A stretch of DNA of 64,000 bases from positions 4,116,001-4,180,000 of the forward strand of contig NZ_CP162129.1 of the NCBI RefSeq assembly GCF_040834005.1, given 5' to 3'. The translations under genes and the position numbers were made by a program. Position 1 is the stretch's first letter. Each line of letters begins with the position of its first letter. Of this stretch, positions 1 to 9,925 are shown one piece after another. The notes below the pieces were generated by a model. It saw only the letters and a program-made list of their open reading frames with translations, was not told where the DNA came from and ran no database searches. The DNA comes from Paenibacillus sp. PL2-23 (GTDB lineage Bacteria > Bacillota > Bacilli > Paenibacillales > Paenibacillaceae).

Positions 1-192
1 CAGCTTCAGCGTCAGCAGTACGGCCTTCCAAGCGAGCGGATCCGTTACACTTCCCCAGAACGGGGTCCAGCCCAGGGAGAATGACTGCGTATAAATGCCT
101 AATATCGGCAGTACAATTAAACAAATAAAATAGAGCATAATCGTCGTACGAAAACCGAAGCTCCAGCTCTTCCCCCGAAACCATGCATTCAC
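1..192 (-). CDS. cysT: Sulfate/thiosulfate ABC transporter permease, N-terminal fragment
   Basis: Only the first 64 codons are inside the window; the gene runs off the left edge. A GTG start follows a GGAGG site 10 nt upstream, and an in-frame TAA lies just before it. The translation has a short basic N-terminus, one hydrophobic segment (about residues 17-35) and then a stretch reading SLGWTPFWGSVTDP, which resembles the start of CysT/CysW permeases just after their first membrane helix. It would form half of the membrane channel for sulfate uptake. A sulfur-type operator upstream supports the reading. CysW or a molybdate permease remain possible because the EAA loop is not visible. Confidence 0.6.
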   Translation of the reverse strand, partial: MNAWFRGKSWSFGFRTTIMLYFICLIVLPILGIYTQSFSLGWTPFWGSVTDPLAWKAVLLTLKL

Positions 193-251
193 AGTGACTT
201 AACCTCCAGATCCTCGGCTCATGCCGCAGGTGTTGCATCTCATTTAACTTC

Positions 252-311
252 ATAATTCCTATTAACTTACTGGGTATTAATAATGTAGCATCCTCCCCTG
301 AAGGAAGTCAA
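252..311 (-). promoter_or_regulatory. Promoter with CymR-like box upstream of the sulfate permease
   Basis: Read on the minus strand, TTGACT (306-311) and TACATT (282-287) are 18 nt apart, with a TG one base before the -10. Directly downstream, about 252-280 holds TAATACC and TAGGAATTAT half-sites in the arrangement I recall for the CymR (cysteine metabolism repressor) box of Bacilli. A repressor there would sit on the transcription start. The promoter match is seen directly; CymR identity is from memory of the motif. Confidence 0.5.
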
Positions 312-349
312 TGGTTAAATAACAAAATCATTTGAGGCTGAAAACAGAG

Positions 350-377
350 GAAGAGCCGAGTATGCACTCGGCCCTTC
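350..377 (-). terminator. Stem-loop after yvyE
   Basis: An 11-bp stem (one G-U pair) around a 6-nt loop lies just past the yvyE stop codon. Only a pyrimidine-rich tract ending in TTTT some way downstream follows, so it is a modest intrinsic terminator for the pgi-yvyE unit. Confidence 0.5.
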
Positions 378-380
378 TCC

Positions 381-1019
381 CTATTCGCCTTCTATATAGA
401 AGCGCGGTTCGCCTATGGCAATCTGCGCTTGTCCCTGCGTCACGTCCGTCATCCAGGCGACGAACGCTTCCTGTTCCCGCTCCTCCGGCAGACAGAGCAC
501 CGTTACGTAATCCGTAAAGGCCGTGCCGCCGAGTCTTGTGCCGCGCCCGCGCCACTCATTCTCCAGCTTGCCGTACCACGTATAATCAACCGTCACGCTT
601 ACCTCGCGATGGAGCACCATCTCGATCTCTCCGGCTGCTTCGATGCCGGCAACAGCGCCGTCCGTATAAGCCCGGACCAGCCCTCCAGCGCCAAGCATAA
701 TGCCTCCGAAATAGCGTGTGACCACGACGGCAACATTCTTGAGGCCCTTGTTCTTGATCACCTCAAGAATCGGCTTGCCGGCCGTGCCGCTGGGTTCTCC
801 GTCGTCAGAGGCCTTCTGGAACTGATCACGCTCGCCGATGACGTAAGCTGAGCAATTATGCGTCGCCGTTCTGTGCAGCCGCTTAATCTCATCGATAAAG
901 GCGATGGCCTCCTCCTCCGATGCAACGGGCTTGGCATAGCCGATGAAACGAGATTTTCGAATGACGATTTCTTGACCCGCTTCTGCTCTAACCGTCCTAT
1001 ATCTATTCAAGTTTAACAT
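381..1019 (-). CDS. yvyE: YigZ/IMPACT (UPF0029) family protein
   Basis: The 212-residue product matches the YigZ/YvyE family: N-terminal UPF0029 domain with SDDGEPSGTAGKPIL (residues 71-85) and TRYFGGIMLGAGGLVRAY (101-118), followed by a small C-terminal alpha/beta domain. Eukaryotic IMPACT relatives modulate Gcn2 through ribosome-associated interactions; the bacterial role is not settled, so no reaction is assigned. It begins 33 nt after pgi on the same strand and probably shares its transcript. Length is usual for the family. Confidence 0.88.
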   Translation of the reverse strand: MLNLNRYRTVRAEAGQEIVIRKSRFIGYAKPVASEEEAIAFIDEIKRLHRTATHNCSAYVIGERDQFQKASDDGEPSGTAGKPILEVIKNKGLKNVAVVVTRYFGGIMLGAGGLVRAYTDGAVAGIEAAGEIEMVLHREVSVTVDYTWYGKLENEWRGRGTRLGGTAFTDYVTVLCLPEEREQEAFVAWMTDVTQGQAQIAIGEPRFYIEGE

Positions 1020-1052
1020 GACGTGTGAAGGCTTCTATTAGCGAATCGCCGA

Positions 1053-2402
1053 CTACAGACGCGCTTCCAGCTCCGCCTTCTCTTTCTCAAAGCCTGGCTT
1101 GCCAAGCAGGGCGAACATATTTTTTTTGTAAGCCTCGACGCCCGGCTGGTCGAACGGATTCACGCCAAGCAGGTAGCCGCTGATTCCGCAAGCCTTCTCG
1201 AAGAAGTAGACGAGGTAGCCGAATGTGTAAGGCGTCATGTCTGTAATGTTGACGATCAGGTTCGGCACTTGGCCGTCCGTATGAGCCAGAAGCGTGCCCT
1301 CGAACGCCTTTTTGTTCACGAAGTCCATTGTCTTGCCAGTCAAGAAATTCAGGCCGTCCAGATTGTCCTCGTCATGGCCGATAGTAATGTGCTCCGCCAC
1401 TTCCTTCACCTGAATGACGGTTTCGAAGATGTTGCGGTTACCCTCCTGAATGAATTGGCCCATGGAGTGCAGGTCCGTCGAGAAGTCGACCGAAGCGGGA
1501 TAAATGCCCTTGTAGTCTTTGCCTTCGCTTTCGCCGAACAGCTGCTTCCACCACTCCGATACAAAGTGCAGGTTAGGCTCGTAGTTCACGAGAATTTCCG
1601 TTACCTTCCCTTTGCGGTACAGCGCGTTGCGGGCAGCGGCGTATTGATAAGCTTCATTCTCCGCAAGATTCGGATTCGCGTATTCCTGGGAAGCGTCGGC
1701 AGCGCCTTGCATCATAGCGTCGATGTCGATACCCGCAACAGCGATTGGCAGCAAGCCGACAGCCGTCAGCACGGAATAACGTCCGCCTACGTCATCCGGA
1801 ATGACAAAGGATTCGTAGCCTTCCTCGTTGGACAGCTTCTTCAGTGCGCCCTTCGCTTGGTCAGTCGTCGCGTAAATCCGTTTGCGAGCCTCTTCCTTGC
1901 CGTATTTCTTCTCCAGCTCCGCACGGAATACGCGGAATGCGATGGCCGGCTCCGTCGTCGTGCCGGACTTGGAGATTACGTTGATCGACCAATCTCTTCC
2001 CTCCAGCAGCTGAAGCAGGTGCGTTACATAAGTGGAGCTGATATTGTTGCCCGCGAACAGCACCTGAGGCGTCTTGCGCTGCTCCTTGGACTGAATGTTA
2101 TAGAACGAGTTCGACAGCATCTCGATTGCCGCGCGAGCGCCCAGGTAGGAGCCGCCGATGCCAATGACAATCAGCACCTCGGAATCGGATTTGATCTTCT
2201 CTGCCGCCTGCTTGATGCGCGCAAATTCTTCCTTGTCATAATTCGTTGGCAGGTCGATCCAGCCCAGGTAATCGGAGCCTGCGCCCGTGCCGTTATGTAA
2301 TTGGCCATGCGCTGCCTTCACTTGCTCGGACAGATTGTCGATTTCGTGTTGGCCGAGGAATGTCAGCGCTTTGCTGTAGTCGAAATGTACCGTTTTGCTC
2401 AT
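1053..2402 (-). CDS. pgi: Glucose-6-phosphate isomerase
   Basis: Cytoplasmic glycolytic enzyme interconverting glucose-6-phosphate and fructose-6-phosphate. The 449-residue length is the usual short Firmicutes form. Signature elements are present: [10 protein letters not shown] (81-90), the sugar-phosphate SIS loop SKSGTTTEP (144-152), the [13 protein letters not shown] block and the C-terminal lysine-containing VEAYKKNMF region. The start ATG follows AAGGAGAG. It appears to head a two-gene unit with yvyE. Confidence 0.97.
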   Translation of the reverse strand: MSKTVHFDYSKALTFLGQHEIDNLSEQVKAAHGQLHNGTGAGSDYLGWIDLPTNYDKEEFARIKQAAEKIKSDSEVLIVIGIGGSYLGARAAIEMLSNSFYNIQSKEQRKTPQVLFAGNNISSTYVTHLLQLLEGRDWSINVISKSGTTTEPAIAFRVFRAELEKKYGKEEARKRIYATTDQAKGALKKLSNEEGYESFVIPDDVGGRYSVLTAVGLLPIAVAGIDIDAMMQGAADASQEYANPNLAENEAYQYAAARNALYRKGKVTEILVNYEPNLHFVSEWWKQLFGESEGKDYKGIYPASVDFSTDLHSMGQFIQEGNRNIFETVIQVKEVAEHITIGHDEDNLDGLNFLTGKTMDFVNKKAFEGTLLAHTDGQVPNLIVNITDMTPYTFGYLVYFFEKACGISGYLLGVNPFDQPGVEAYKKNMFALLGKPGFEKEKAELEARL

Positions 2403-2557
2403 GGTTTCGTCTCTCCTTCATATACCTACTATTTTATTTAAAAGAATATCGGATTTAATGGGCGAACACAAGCAATCCGGCTATAGGAAATTGCGCTTCA
2501 GGACATAGACCCGGTCTATACCCTTGACGCTTTGCAATCGACAAAACCATTGGCTAA

Positions 2558-3082
2558 TCACGAATAATAAGGCGAAATCATCAGGTACACGATAACGCCC
2601 GTCAAGCTGACGTACAGCCAGATCGGCATGGTCCAGCGAGCGATCCTTCTGTGCTTGTCGACCTGATTCGCAAGCCCTCTCGCAAGCGACATCAGCGCCA
2701 GCGGCACGACGACAATCGCAAGCACAATATGGGTCAGCAGCACAAACAGATAGATGCCCTTGAGGAGGCCTTCCCCGCCATACGGCGTCGATTCCGTCAA
2801 ATAATGGTACGTGACGTAGGACACCAGGAACAGGGTCGTTGTCACAAACGCCATCAGAATAAACGCGCGATGCATTCGCACATTTTTTTTCATAATGGCA
2901 ATAAGGGCGATCAGCAGAGAGACAAAGGTGAAGCTGTTGAATATCGCGTTAAGCAGAGGAAGCAGCAGCACATCGAAGCCGACCTCGCCGTTATACGCCG
3001 GCAGAAAAAACAAAATCGCGACGAGCGCCACAATCACAACCGTCAGAACGGCGACGATTGGCGTATAGTTTTTTTCCTTCAA
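2558..3082 (-). CDS. DUF420 membrane protein (YozB/CtaM-like)
   Basis: A 174-residue protein with five hydrophobic segments (roughly residues 8-28, 38-64, 73-92, 107-131, 151-170). Conserved polar residues such as NAIFNS, HRAFILMAF, YHYLTESTPY and LTHIVLA lie in or beside the helices, as in DUF420 proteins. Family members YozB (Bacillus) and CtaM (Staphylococcus) are tied to maturation of haem-copper oxidases, with CtaM needed for cytochrome aa3. The histidines near the membrane fit such a role, but no oxidase genes are beside it here. GGAGG lies upstream of the ATG. Confidence 0.8.
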   Translation of the reverse strand: MKEKNYTPIVAVLTVVIVALVAILFFLPAYNGEVGFDVLLLPLLNAIFNSFTFVSLLIALIAIMKKNVRMHRAFILMAFVTTTLFLVSYVTYHYLTESTPYGGEGLLKGIYLFVLLTHIVLAIVVVPLALMSLARGLANQVDKHRRIARWTMPIWLYVSLTGVIVYLMISPYYS

Positions 3083-3231
3083 TTGGAGAACCTCCTGGAG
3101 CTTGGAATGACCTGCGAGCTTCGCACGGCCTAAACCTACTGTATCCGATTTCTCTCCGTTAATTCAATGCGCGCCGCATGGCGAATGTCACAAAAAAACG
3201 ACTTTTTGCAGAGTACGGCTCACTGACATGC

Positions 3232-3269
3232 GAGAAGGGCCGCATCGCCGAAGCGATACGACCCTTCTC
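3232..3269 (-). terminator. Long stem-loop after ppnP
   Basis: A 17-bp stem with two G-U pairs and a stable TTCG tetraloop (minus strand) follows the ppnP stop codon. No T-tract follows directly, so it may act as a processing or stabilising hairpin rather than a full intrinsic terminator. Confidence 0.5.
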
Positions 3270-3279
3270 TTGCACTTGC

Positions 3280-3597
3280 TTATTCGTAAATGTACGAGCA
3301 GCAGTAGTCCGTCACTTCCGCTACCTGAAGCTTGAACTTCGTGTTAGCTGGAACCTTGAACTCGCCTTCGCCCTTGATATGAAGCCATTCCGTTTCGCCA
3401 GGAAGCAGCACCTTCAGGTCGCCGCCCAGGATTTCCATAATTTCAAGGCAGTCTGTACCGAACTCATAATCGCCCGGCAGCATAATGCCAAGCGTTTTTT
3501 TGGTTCCGTCGGCGAACAGCACCGCGCGGCTGGTGACTTTTCCGTCGAAGTAGACGTTGGCTTTCTTGACGATTGTTACATTTTCAAATTGCGACAT
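3280..3597 (-). CDS. ppnP: Pyrimidine/purine nucleoside phosphorylase (DUF1255/PpnP)
   Basis: The 105-residue single-domain cupin matches PpnP (formerly YaiE): [14 protein letters not shown] near the N-terminus, [24 protein letters not shown] in the middle split between positions 33 and 56, and [11 protein letters not shown] near the end. PpnP phosphorolyses a broad range of nucleosides to free base and ribose-1-phosphate in the cytoplasm. Start is an ATG with GGAGC-type spacing. It stands alone between the DUF420 gene and tkt, with its own hairpin downstream. Confidence 0.88.
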   Translation of the reverse strand: MSQFENVTIVKKANVYFDGKVTSRAVLFADGTKKTLGIMLPGDYEFGTDCLEIMEILGGDLKVLLPGETEWLHIKGEGEFKVPANTKFKLQVAEVTDYCCSYIYE

Positions 3598-3647
3598 TGG
3601 GGGTAACGCTCCTTTGTTAGGTGTTAGATAGGATCCAGATGCCGCAA

Positions 3648-5666
3648 TTACAGCAGAGCTTTCACTTTGCTGACGACATTCTCGACTGTGAAGCCATACT
3701 CCTTGATTACGCGGTCGCCTGGAGCGGACGCGCCGAAGCGATCAATGGCCAGAATGTCGCCATGATCTCCCGTGTAACGCTCCCATCCGAAGGGATGAGC
3801 CATCTCAATCGCCAAGCGCGCCTTCACGTCAGGGAGTATAACGGATTGCTTGTACGCTTTGGACTGCTTCTCGAACAAATCCATGCTTGGCATGCTGATA
3901 ACGCGAACGTGGATGCCCTCCTCAGCAAGCGCCCTCTGCGCCGCTACCGCCAGCTGCACCTCGGAGCCTGTTGCGATAATTTGCGCCTGCGGCTTGCCGT
4001 TAGCTGCATCGGACAACACATAAGCACCTTTGCTGATGTTCTCGCGAGCCCCTGTTACGGTGCCTTCAAGAATCGGCAGGTTCTGGCGGGTCAGCACAAG
4101 CGCAACGGGGTTGGCTTTGTTCTCCGCCGCATAGGCCCATGCCGCTGACGTCTCGTTGCCGTCTGCCGGGCGGATAACGGTCAGTCCTGGAATGATGCGA
4201 ATCGAAGCCAGCTGCTCGATCGGCTCGTGAGTCGGACCGTCCTCACCTACGGCGATGCTGTCATGTGTCAGCACGTAGACAACCGGCTGCCCCATCAGAG
4301 CCGCAAGACGAATCGCCGGACGCAGGTAGTCCGTGAACACGAAGAACGTGCCGCCGAACACCTTGATGCCTCCATGCAGGCTGATGCCGTTCATCGCAGC
4401 GGCCATACCGAATTCGCGTACGCCGAAATAAATGTTGCGGCCGTCATAGCTGCCTGGCTTGAACTGGGCAATGCCCTTCAAATGCGTCATGGTGGAGCTC
4501 TCCAGATCCGCGGATCCGCCAGCCAGGTTAGGCATCTTCTTCGCCAGTCCGTTCAGAGCGTTGCCGGAAGCGACGCGCGTAGACAACGGCTTGTCTTCCG
4601 TTGTATATGTCGGAAGCTCCGAATCCCAGCCCTCAGGCAATTCGCCGGCGATCGCCAGCTCGAATTGCTTCGCCAGCTCGGGATGAGCCTCCTTGTATGC
4701 TGCGAAGAGCGAGTTCCACTCCGCGTTGACGCTTTCGCCATGGCTTTTCACTTCCGCGAAATGCGCGCGAACCTCGTCCGGGACATGGAATTGATGCTCC
4801 TCGGACCAGCCGTAGAACTGCTTCGTCAGCTTGGTCTCCTCAGCGCCCAGCGGCGATCCGTGCGGACCGGCATGGCCGCCCTTGCCGCCTTTGTTGGGGC
4901 TGCCGTAGCCGATGACCGTCTTCACCTCGATCAATGTCGGCTTAGCCAGCTCCGCCTGCGCTTCGCTGATGGCTTGGGACAACGCGTCCAGATCGTTGCC
5001 GTCCTCTACGCGCAGCACCTGCCAGCCATAGCCTTCGAAGCGGCTTTGCACCGACTCCGAGTAGGAGAGGCTCAGCTCGCCGTCAAGGGAAATATCATTG
5101 GAATCGTACAGCACAACCAGCTTGCCAAGGCCCAGATGACCAGCCAGCGAAGCCGCTTCATGGGAGATGCCCTCCATCAAGTCGCCGTCGCCGCAGATGG
5201 AGTATGTAAAGTGGTTCATAATGTCGAACCCTTCCTTGTTGTAGACAGCCGCCAGATGCGCTTCAGCCATCGCCATGCCTACTGCCATCGCTACGCCTTG
5301 GCCAAGCGGGCCCGTTGTCGCGTCAACGCCAGCCGTATGTCCGAACTCCGGATGGCCCGGTGTGAGGGAGCCCCACTGACGGAAGTTCTGCAGCTCCTCG
5401 ATCGGCAGATCGTAGCCGGACAGATGCAGCAAGCTGTACAGCAGCATGGAGCCATGGCCGGCGGACAGCACAAAGCGGTCGCGGTTAATCCATTCCGGAT
5501 TGGCCGGATTATGCTTCATGCTTTTGGCGAACAGCTGATAGCCCATTGGCGCCGCGCCCATCGGCATGCCGGGATGGCCGGACTTCGCCTTCTCGATCGC
5601 GTCGATCGCAAGCGTGCGAATTGTGTCTATGGAGAGCTGGTCAATCGTTTTTTGCGGTACAGTCAT
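3648..5666 (-). CDS. tkt: Transketolase
   Basis: Thiamine-diphosphate enzyme of the pentose phosphate pathway, 672 residues. Visible motifs: [10 protein letters not shown] (28-37), GHGSMLLY (70-77), the ThDP-binding GDGDLMEG...N element (159-190), the pyrimidine domain with [14 protein letters not shown], and a C-terminal transketolase domain. AGGAGGAG precedes the ATG. Long frames on the opposite strand are codon-bias shadows. Fructose-6-phosphate made by the nearby pgi product is one of its substrates. Confidence 0.98.
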   Translation of the reverse strand: MTVPQKTIDQLSIDTIRTLAIDAIEKAKSGHPGMPMGAAPMGYQLFAKSMKHNPANPEWINRDRFVLSAGHGSMLLYSLLHLSGYDLPIEELQNFRQWGSLTPGHPEFGHTAGVDATTGPLGQGVAMAVGMAMAEAHLAAVYNKEGFDIMNHFTYSICGDGDLMEGISHEAASLAGHLGLGKLVVLYDSNDISLDGELSLSYSESVQSRFEGYGWQVLRVEDGNDLDALSQAISEAQAELAKPTLIEVKTVIGYGSPNKGGKGGHAGPHGSPLGAEETKLTKQFYGWSEEHQFHVPDEVRAHFAEVKSHGESVNAEWNSLFAAYKEAHPELAKQFELAIAGELPEGWDSELPTYTTEDKPLSTRVASGNALNGLAKKMPNLAGGSADLESSTMTHLKGIAQFKPGSYDGRNIYFGVREFGMAAAMNGISLHGGIKVFGGTFFVFTDYLRPAIRLAALMGQPVVYVLTHDSIAVGEDGPTHEPIEQLASIRIIPGLTVIRPADGNETSAAWAYAAENKANPVALVLTRQNLPILEGTVTGARENISKGAYVLSDAANGKPQAQIIATGSEVQLAVAAQRALAEEGIHVRVISMPSMDLFEKQSKAYKQSVILPDVKARLAIEMAHPFGWERYTGDHGDILAIDRFGASAPGDRVIKEYGFTVENVVSKVKALL

Positions 5667-5752
5667 TTCTTCTCCTCCTGCAATCTTCTGTATTGGTCAT
5701 ACTATGACTCGGTAAAGCGATGAAATAGCTGCGATTATTGTATCATTCGGCC

Positions 5753-6655
5753 TTAATTGAACACAACCGTCTTGTTCTGATGCACCAGGACGCGGTCTTC
5801 AATATGCCACTTAACCGCTCTCGCCAGCACGACGCGCTCGATTGTCCGGCCGATGCGCTTCAGATCGTCCACATCGTCCCGGTGGCTGACGCGCTGAACG
5901 TCCTGCTCGATGATGGGACCGCCGTCCAGCTCTTCCGTGACATAGTGAGCCGTCGCGCCGATAATTTTGACCCCGCGATTATAAGCCTGGGCGTACGGCT
6001 TGCCGCCGACGAATGCCGGAAGGAACGAATGGTGGATATTGATAATACGGTTCGGGAACTGCTCGATGAACTTCGGCGAAATAATCTGCATGTAGCGTGC
6101 CAGCACGATCAGGTCCGCCTTGTCGGACACCAGCTCAAGCTGCTTGCGCTCCGCCTCGGCCTTCGTGTCTGCTGTCACCGGAATGTGGTGGTACGGAATG
6201 CCGAACGACTCCACGAGCTGGCGCATGTCATTGTGATTGCTGACAACCATAGCAATATCGGCATCCAGATCGCCGGCCTGCCACTGCCATAGCAGCTCCA
6301 GCAGGCAATGGTCCTCCTTCGACACGAAGATGGCAAGACGCTTCTTGCGGCTCGCGCGGAAGATATGCCACTTCATCTCGAAGCGGTCCGATACCCTGGA
6401 GAAGTCTTCAACGATGACGGGAAGCTCCTTGTCCAGATCATTCAGGACAAATTCGAAGCGAATGAAGAACATGCCGCCTTCCGGATTCATCGTATATTGA
6501 TCGGATTGCACAATATTAGCGCCATGCTCGTACAGGAAATGCGACACCGCCGCTACAATGCCGGAGCGGTCAGGGCAGGAGATCAGAATGCGCGCGCGGC
6601 CGCTCTTGCCCGCTGCTTCGCCTGCCTGATGGGATTGATTCGATTGGGATGACAT
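5753..6655 (-). CDS. purU: Formyltetrahydrofolate deformylase
   Basis: Hydrolyses 10-formyl-THF to formate and THF, balancing the one-carbon pool. An ACT domain (about 22-100, SCPDRSGIVAAVSHFLYEHG) precedes a formyltransferase-like domain (105-295) with the catalytic Asn-His-Asp set in NIHHSFLP (206-213), GATAHYV (233-239) and LDGGPI (243-248). Full length at 300 residues; the first 20 residues are a polar tail extending beyond the ACT domain. The ATG follows an AAGGAAGAG site. Confidence 0.95.
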   Translation of the reverse strand: MSSQSNQSHQAGEAAGKSGRARILISCPDRSGIVAAVSHFLYEHGANIVQSDQYTMNPEGGMFFIRFEFVLNDLDKELPVIVEDFSRVSDRFEMKWHIFRASRKKRLAIFVSKEDHCLLELLWQWQAGDLDADIAMVVSNHNDMRQLVESFGIPYHHIPVTADTKAEAERKQLELVSDKADLIVLARYMQIISPKFIEQFPNRIINIHHSFLPAFVGGKPYAQAYNRGVKIIGATAHYVTEELDGGPIIEQDVQRVSHRDDVDDLKRIGRTIERVVLARAVKWHIEDRVLVHQNKTVVFN

Positions 6656-6717
6656 GAGAGTTCTCTTCCTTTTCCGTAAAATATAGTCCTCTCGCGCGGA
6701 GCCGTTCCCGGCTTACA

Positions 6718-7854
6718 CTACACTTGCGCGAACAATTCCTTGCCGGCGAACCACGCCGTCAGACGCTGATTCACCTGCTCCTCCGTCAGCTCTGCCGATA
6801 ACACGCTGTCAGCGATAATCTGATCGTACAAGCGCTCCATCGGCTCGCGAGGGTCCGCCTTTTTGGCTTTGGCGTCGTTCTTCAGCAGCGTCCAGGTGTC
6901 AATGACAAAGCCGCGCGGGTCCACGCCTTGTTTGGCGAAGTAGGACTGAAGACGGTCTACATCCTCCAGGAAGCTCTCGCCGAATCGGCCCCTCACATCG
7001 CCGCGCAGCAGCGCAATTTCCACCTCGTACATCGGCCTTTGCGTCTTGTCCTCCTTGCCGATCCACGGCGTCTCGAGAATAAACGGGCGGCCCTGGAGCG
7101 CCTCGTGGTTCACGATTCTCGAAATCGCGGCTTGTCCCAGCCAGCCCGCTCCGATTGGAGCATGGCGGTCCTTGCCCGCACCGCGCGGATTCTTGGTGTC
7201 GTTAATATGCACGACGGCAACACGGCTCAGGCCAACGATGCGGTCGAACTGCTCCAGCACACCATCCAGATCGTGGATCAGATCATAGCCGGAGTCATGC
7301 ATATGGCACGTATCCATACAAACCGTCAGCCGCTCGTTATGCTGCACCTTGTCGATAATGGCCGCAATTTCCTCGAAGCTGCGTCCGATCTCCGTGCCTT
7401 TGCCGGCCATCGTCTCCAGCGCGATGCTGACATTCGTGCCGCTGGTGCCTGCCAGCACCTCGTTCAAGCCTTCCGCGATCCGCGCGATGCCGAACTCCGC
7501 GTCCTTATCGGTATAGGCGCCTGGATGCAGCACGATATTGCGGACGCCTATGTAGTCGGTCCGGCGAATCTCCTCCTGCAGGAAGCTAACTGCCAGCTCG
7601 AATGTGTCCGGCTTGTAGGAGCCCAGGTTAATAATATAGGGGGCGTGCACAACAATTTCGCCGATGCCGGCCTGCTCCATCAGCGCTTTGCCTTCTTCAA
7701 TATATAAGGTTTCGATCGGCTTGCGACGCGTATTCTGCGGCGCGCCGGTGTAAATCATAAACGTGCTGGAGCCGTAGGAAATAGCTTCCTGAGCGGCCGT
7801 CTGAAGACCCTTGTCCGAAAATGATACATGGGAACCTATTTTCAACATCCTCAT
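6718..7854 (-). CDS. nfo: Endonuclease IV (apurinic/apyrimidinic) with C-terminal extension
   Basis: A TIM-barrel AP endonuclease for base excision repair. Metal-ligand motifs are intact: [58 protein letters not shown] and FILETP. The start chosen is the ATG at 7854 ([11 protein letters not shown]) six bases after AAAGGGG; an upstream TTG in frame lies across that ribosome site. About 378 residues, so roughly 80-90 residues longer than the usual 280-300: after the barrel comes a charged helical tail (from about residue 290) of unknown role. Confidence 0.93.
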   Translation of the reverse strand: MRMLKIGSHVSFSDKGLQTAAQEAISYGSSTFMIYTGAPQNTRRKPIETLYIEEGKALMEQAGIGEIVVHAPYIINLGSYKPDTFELAVSFLQEEIRRTDYIGVRNIVLHPGAYTDKDAEFGIARIAEGLNEVLAGTSGTNVSIALETMAGKGTEIGRSFEEIAAIIDKVQHNERLTVCMDTCHMHDSGYDLIHDLDGVLEQFDRIVGLSRVAVVHINDTKNPRGAGKDRHAPIGAGWLGQAAISRIVNHEALQGRPFILETPWIGKEDKTQRPMYEVEIALLRGDVRGRFGESFLEDVDRLQSYFAKQGVDPRGFVIDTWTLLKNDAKAKKADPREPMERLYDQIIADSVLSAELTEEQVNQRLTAWFAGKELFAQV

Positions 7855-7952
7855 ATTACGCCCCTTTCGGTTGATCAAACCTTATTTTACAAGGAATGTC
7901 GAAATAAATCTAGGAATACGGTATAATTCATCTAGTGAGGTGACAGACAGTT

Positions 7953-8390
7953 ATGAGCTCAGCGCCGAATTGGTTTATGTATTTTATCGTATTCTGGGCC
8001 ATCGTAATGGTGGTGGCCATGTCGATCGGCGGCTTCTTTATGTTCCGGAAGTTTCTGAAGGTGCTCCCCATGAGAGACGGCAAGTCCAAGCTCGACTGGC
8101 AGAACTATTGGGTTGAGCGCAGCCGCAGCATGTGGGGCGAGGAGGCCAAGGCATTTCTGGACGAGCTGGTATCCCCGGTCCCGACCGCATTCAGGGATAT
8201 CGCCAAGCATTCCATAGCAGCCAAGATCGGGCAGGTTGCCATTGAATATGGCGCGACTACGGTCACGAGAGAGCATTGCATCGAAGGCTACATTCGGGCC
8301 ACGCCCAAACGGGATTACCGCAGCCTGGTAACCTTCCTGGATAAGAAGGGAATCGATTACGCTCCCTATCAGCATCTGCTGAACAAATAG
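7953..8390 (+). CDS. DUF2621 membrane-anchored protein (YneK-like)
   Basis: 145 residues: one N-terminal membrane helix (about 8-31), then a soluble domain ending in a helical segment with AKIGQVAIEYGATTVTREHCIEGYI split across 87-110. This matches the DUF2621/YneK proteins of Bacilli as I remember them; the C-terminal part resembles the small PCP-reductase-type helical domain, which I infer only from residue pattern. No biochemical role is known to me. GAGGTGA lies 9 nt before the ATG. A strong terminator starts at its stop codon. Confidence 0.75.
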   Translation: MSSAPNWFMYFIVFWAIVMVVAMSIGGFFMFRKFLKVLPMRDGKSKLDWQNYWVERSRSMWGEEAKAFLDELVSPVPTAFRDIAKHSIAAKIGQVAIEYGATTVTREHCIEGYIRATPKRDYRSLVTFLDKKGIDYAPYQHLLNK

Positions 8391-8430
8391 ACAGAGCTGT
8401 CCTATGGCAGCTCTGTCTGCGTTTTTTTTT
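8389..8430 (+). terminator. Intrinsic terminator of the DUF2621 gene
   Basis: AGACAGAGCTG pairs perfectly with CAGCTCTGTCT across an 8-nt loop, followed by GCG and nine T. It overlaps the stop codon of the gene it ends. Confidence 0.92.
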
Positions 8431-8481
8431 GCAACCTGGCCGCTGCGGATTCCGTTTTACACTACAGGAGGTGCATCATCT

Positions 8482-8988
8482 ATGAAAAAACATATCAAGC
8501 ATAACCGCAAAGCCGCTGCCGCCGGAGCCTTGCTCCTGGCCATTATGATGACAACGTCCGCTTGCGGAGGGAACGCCGGGCCAATCGGCGACGAGGAAAA
8601 CCCAGGCAGCTCGGCGCCTGTTGCGGAGTCTGGCAATCAGCTGCCCGAGGAGAGCGGCGTCATTGATCCAGCGGCGCCTGTCGCTGAGAATGACAGCGTC
8701 GCTTCGCCAGAGCCGGAGACGGATACATCCGCAGATGAGGACGCAGCTGTTAATGTCAGCGAGCCCATCAGCGCGGAAGGCGTATACACGGGTCAAATCG
8801 ACTCCCATTCTATTGAGATTACCATTAACGGAATTGCGGCCGCTTATCAATTCCCGGGGGACATGACGGCGGCCATTGAAGCTTTGCCAGCCGATTCGCC
8901 TGTGACATTCCAATATACCGAAAAAATTATAGAAGGCGAAGACAAGCTGAAGCAGCTATGGCTCGTCAAGGTTGAAGCGATTCAATAA
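8482..8988 (+). CDS. Predicted lipoprotein of unknown function
   Basis: 168 residues starting at the ATG 10 nt after AGGAGG. The N-terminus is basic (KKHIKHNRK), then hydrophobic, ending in a lipobox TTSAC with the modified cysteine near residue 28. An acidic, Pro/Ser/Glu-rich linker (about 30-95) leads to a small C-terminal domain (about 97-168) that begins AEGVYTGQIDSHSIEI. It should be anchored to the outer face of the membrane. I do not recognise the domain. It lies 25 nt before the epimerase gene and may share its transcript. Confidence 0.8.
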   Translation: MKKHIKHNRKAAAAGALLLAIMMTTSACGGNAGPIGDEENPGSSAPVAESGNQLPEESGVIDPAAPVAENDSVASPEPETDTSADEDAAVNVSEPISAEGVYTGQIDSHSIEITINGIAAAYQFPGDMTAAIEALPADSPVTFQYTEKIIEGEDKLKQLWLVKVEAIQ

Positions 8989-9013
8989 CTTGAGTTGAAG
9001 GAGCGTATAGGCC

Positions 9014-9925
9014 ATGAGGATTGCCATTGCCGGTGGAAGTGGGTTTATCGGGGGAGCGTTAACGGAGGCGCTTCTGGCCAGAGGAGATGAGGTATGGATC
9101 ATTTCGCGGCGCGCTGCGGGGGCCGATGGGACCAGGCAGCATGCCAAGCGGAGCTCGGTCACCTGGGATCAGCTGGAACGAGAGCCAAGCCTTCTGGAAG
9201 GCTTCGACGGCATTGTGAATCTAGCCGGCGAAAGCATTAACCAGCGATGGACAGACGCCGCCAAGCGCCGCATTCTGGAGTCCAGAGTGACGGCGGCGGA
9301 GCGAATGGCTTCCTTGGTTGCCGCGCTGAAGAGCAAGCCCCCCGTCGTCGTCAACGCGTCAGGCATATCCGCTTACGGCCATTCGGAGACAGAGTTGTTC
9401 GACGAGGACAGCAGAACGGTACAGAGCGACTTCCTGTCGAGGGTCGTTCGAGAGTGGGAGTCCGCAGCGGACAAGATCCCGGTCGAACGTCTCGTTAAGC
9501 TTCGTGTCGGGCTGGTGCTGGACCGGAAGGGCGGTGCGTTCCCGCTTATGCTGCTGCCCTATCGGCTCTTCGGAGGCGGCCGGGTCGGCTCTGGCAAGCA
9601 GGGGCTGTCCTGGATTCATATCGACGATATGGTCGGCCTTATTCTGTTCAGTCTGGATCATCATAACGTTCGTGGAGTGCTGAACGCATCCGCACCCGAG
9701 CCAGTGACAAACGATGCCTTCGGCAGAGCGGTGGGCCGGGCCTTCGGGCGCCCGCACTGGTTCCCCGTGCCCGCTCCTCTCCTGCGGCTCGCATTGGGCG
9801 AGATGTCGTCCCTGGTGCTGGAGGGGCAGCGCGCTTGGCCGAAGCGGGCGCTGGAGCTCGGCTACAAATATCGCTACCCCAAGCTGGAAGCCGCTCTGAG
9901 CCAGCTGGCCGGCCGCTCCCTTTAG
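9014..9925 (+). CDS. yfhF: TIGR01777-type NAD(P)-dependent epimerase/dehydratase-like protein
   Basis: Extended short-chain dehydrogenase fold: Rossmann loop GGSGFIGGAL (residues 7-16), NLAGESINQRW, a SGISAYG segment, and a C-terminal DUF1731-type block (AFGRPHWFPVPAPLLRLALGEM, split). 303 residues is typical. Homologues include B. subtilis YfhF and the E. coli YfcH family; substrate unknown. GGAGCG precedes the ATG. Its stop codon shares bases with that of the convergent FHA gene (TTAG at 9922-9925). Confidence 0.87.
   Translation: MRIAIAGGSGFIGGALTEALLARGDEVWIISRRAAGADGTRQHAKRSSVTWDQLEREPSLLEGFDGIVNLAGESINQRWTDAAKRRILESRVTAAERMASLVAALKSKPPVVVNASGISAYGHSETELFDEDSRTVQSDFLSRVVREWESAADKIPVERLVKLRVGLVLDRKGGAFPLMLLPYRLFGGGRVGSGKQGLSWIHIDDMVGLILFSLDHHNVRGVLNASAPEPVTNDAFGRAVGRAFGRPHWFPVPAPLLRLALGEMSSLVLEGQRAWPKRALELGYKYRYPKLEAALSQLAGRSL

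Noticed and set aside
1269..2300. Long plus-strand frame opposite pgi
   Set aside because: Shadow of glucose-6-phosphate isomerase; composition odd for a protein and no start signal.
4227..5723. 498-codon open frame on plus opposite tkt
   Set aside because: Transketolase on the minus strand is certain; this frame has no ribosome site or known motif and comes from GC-rich codon bias.
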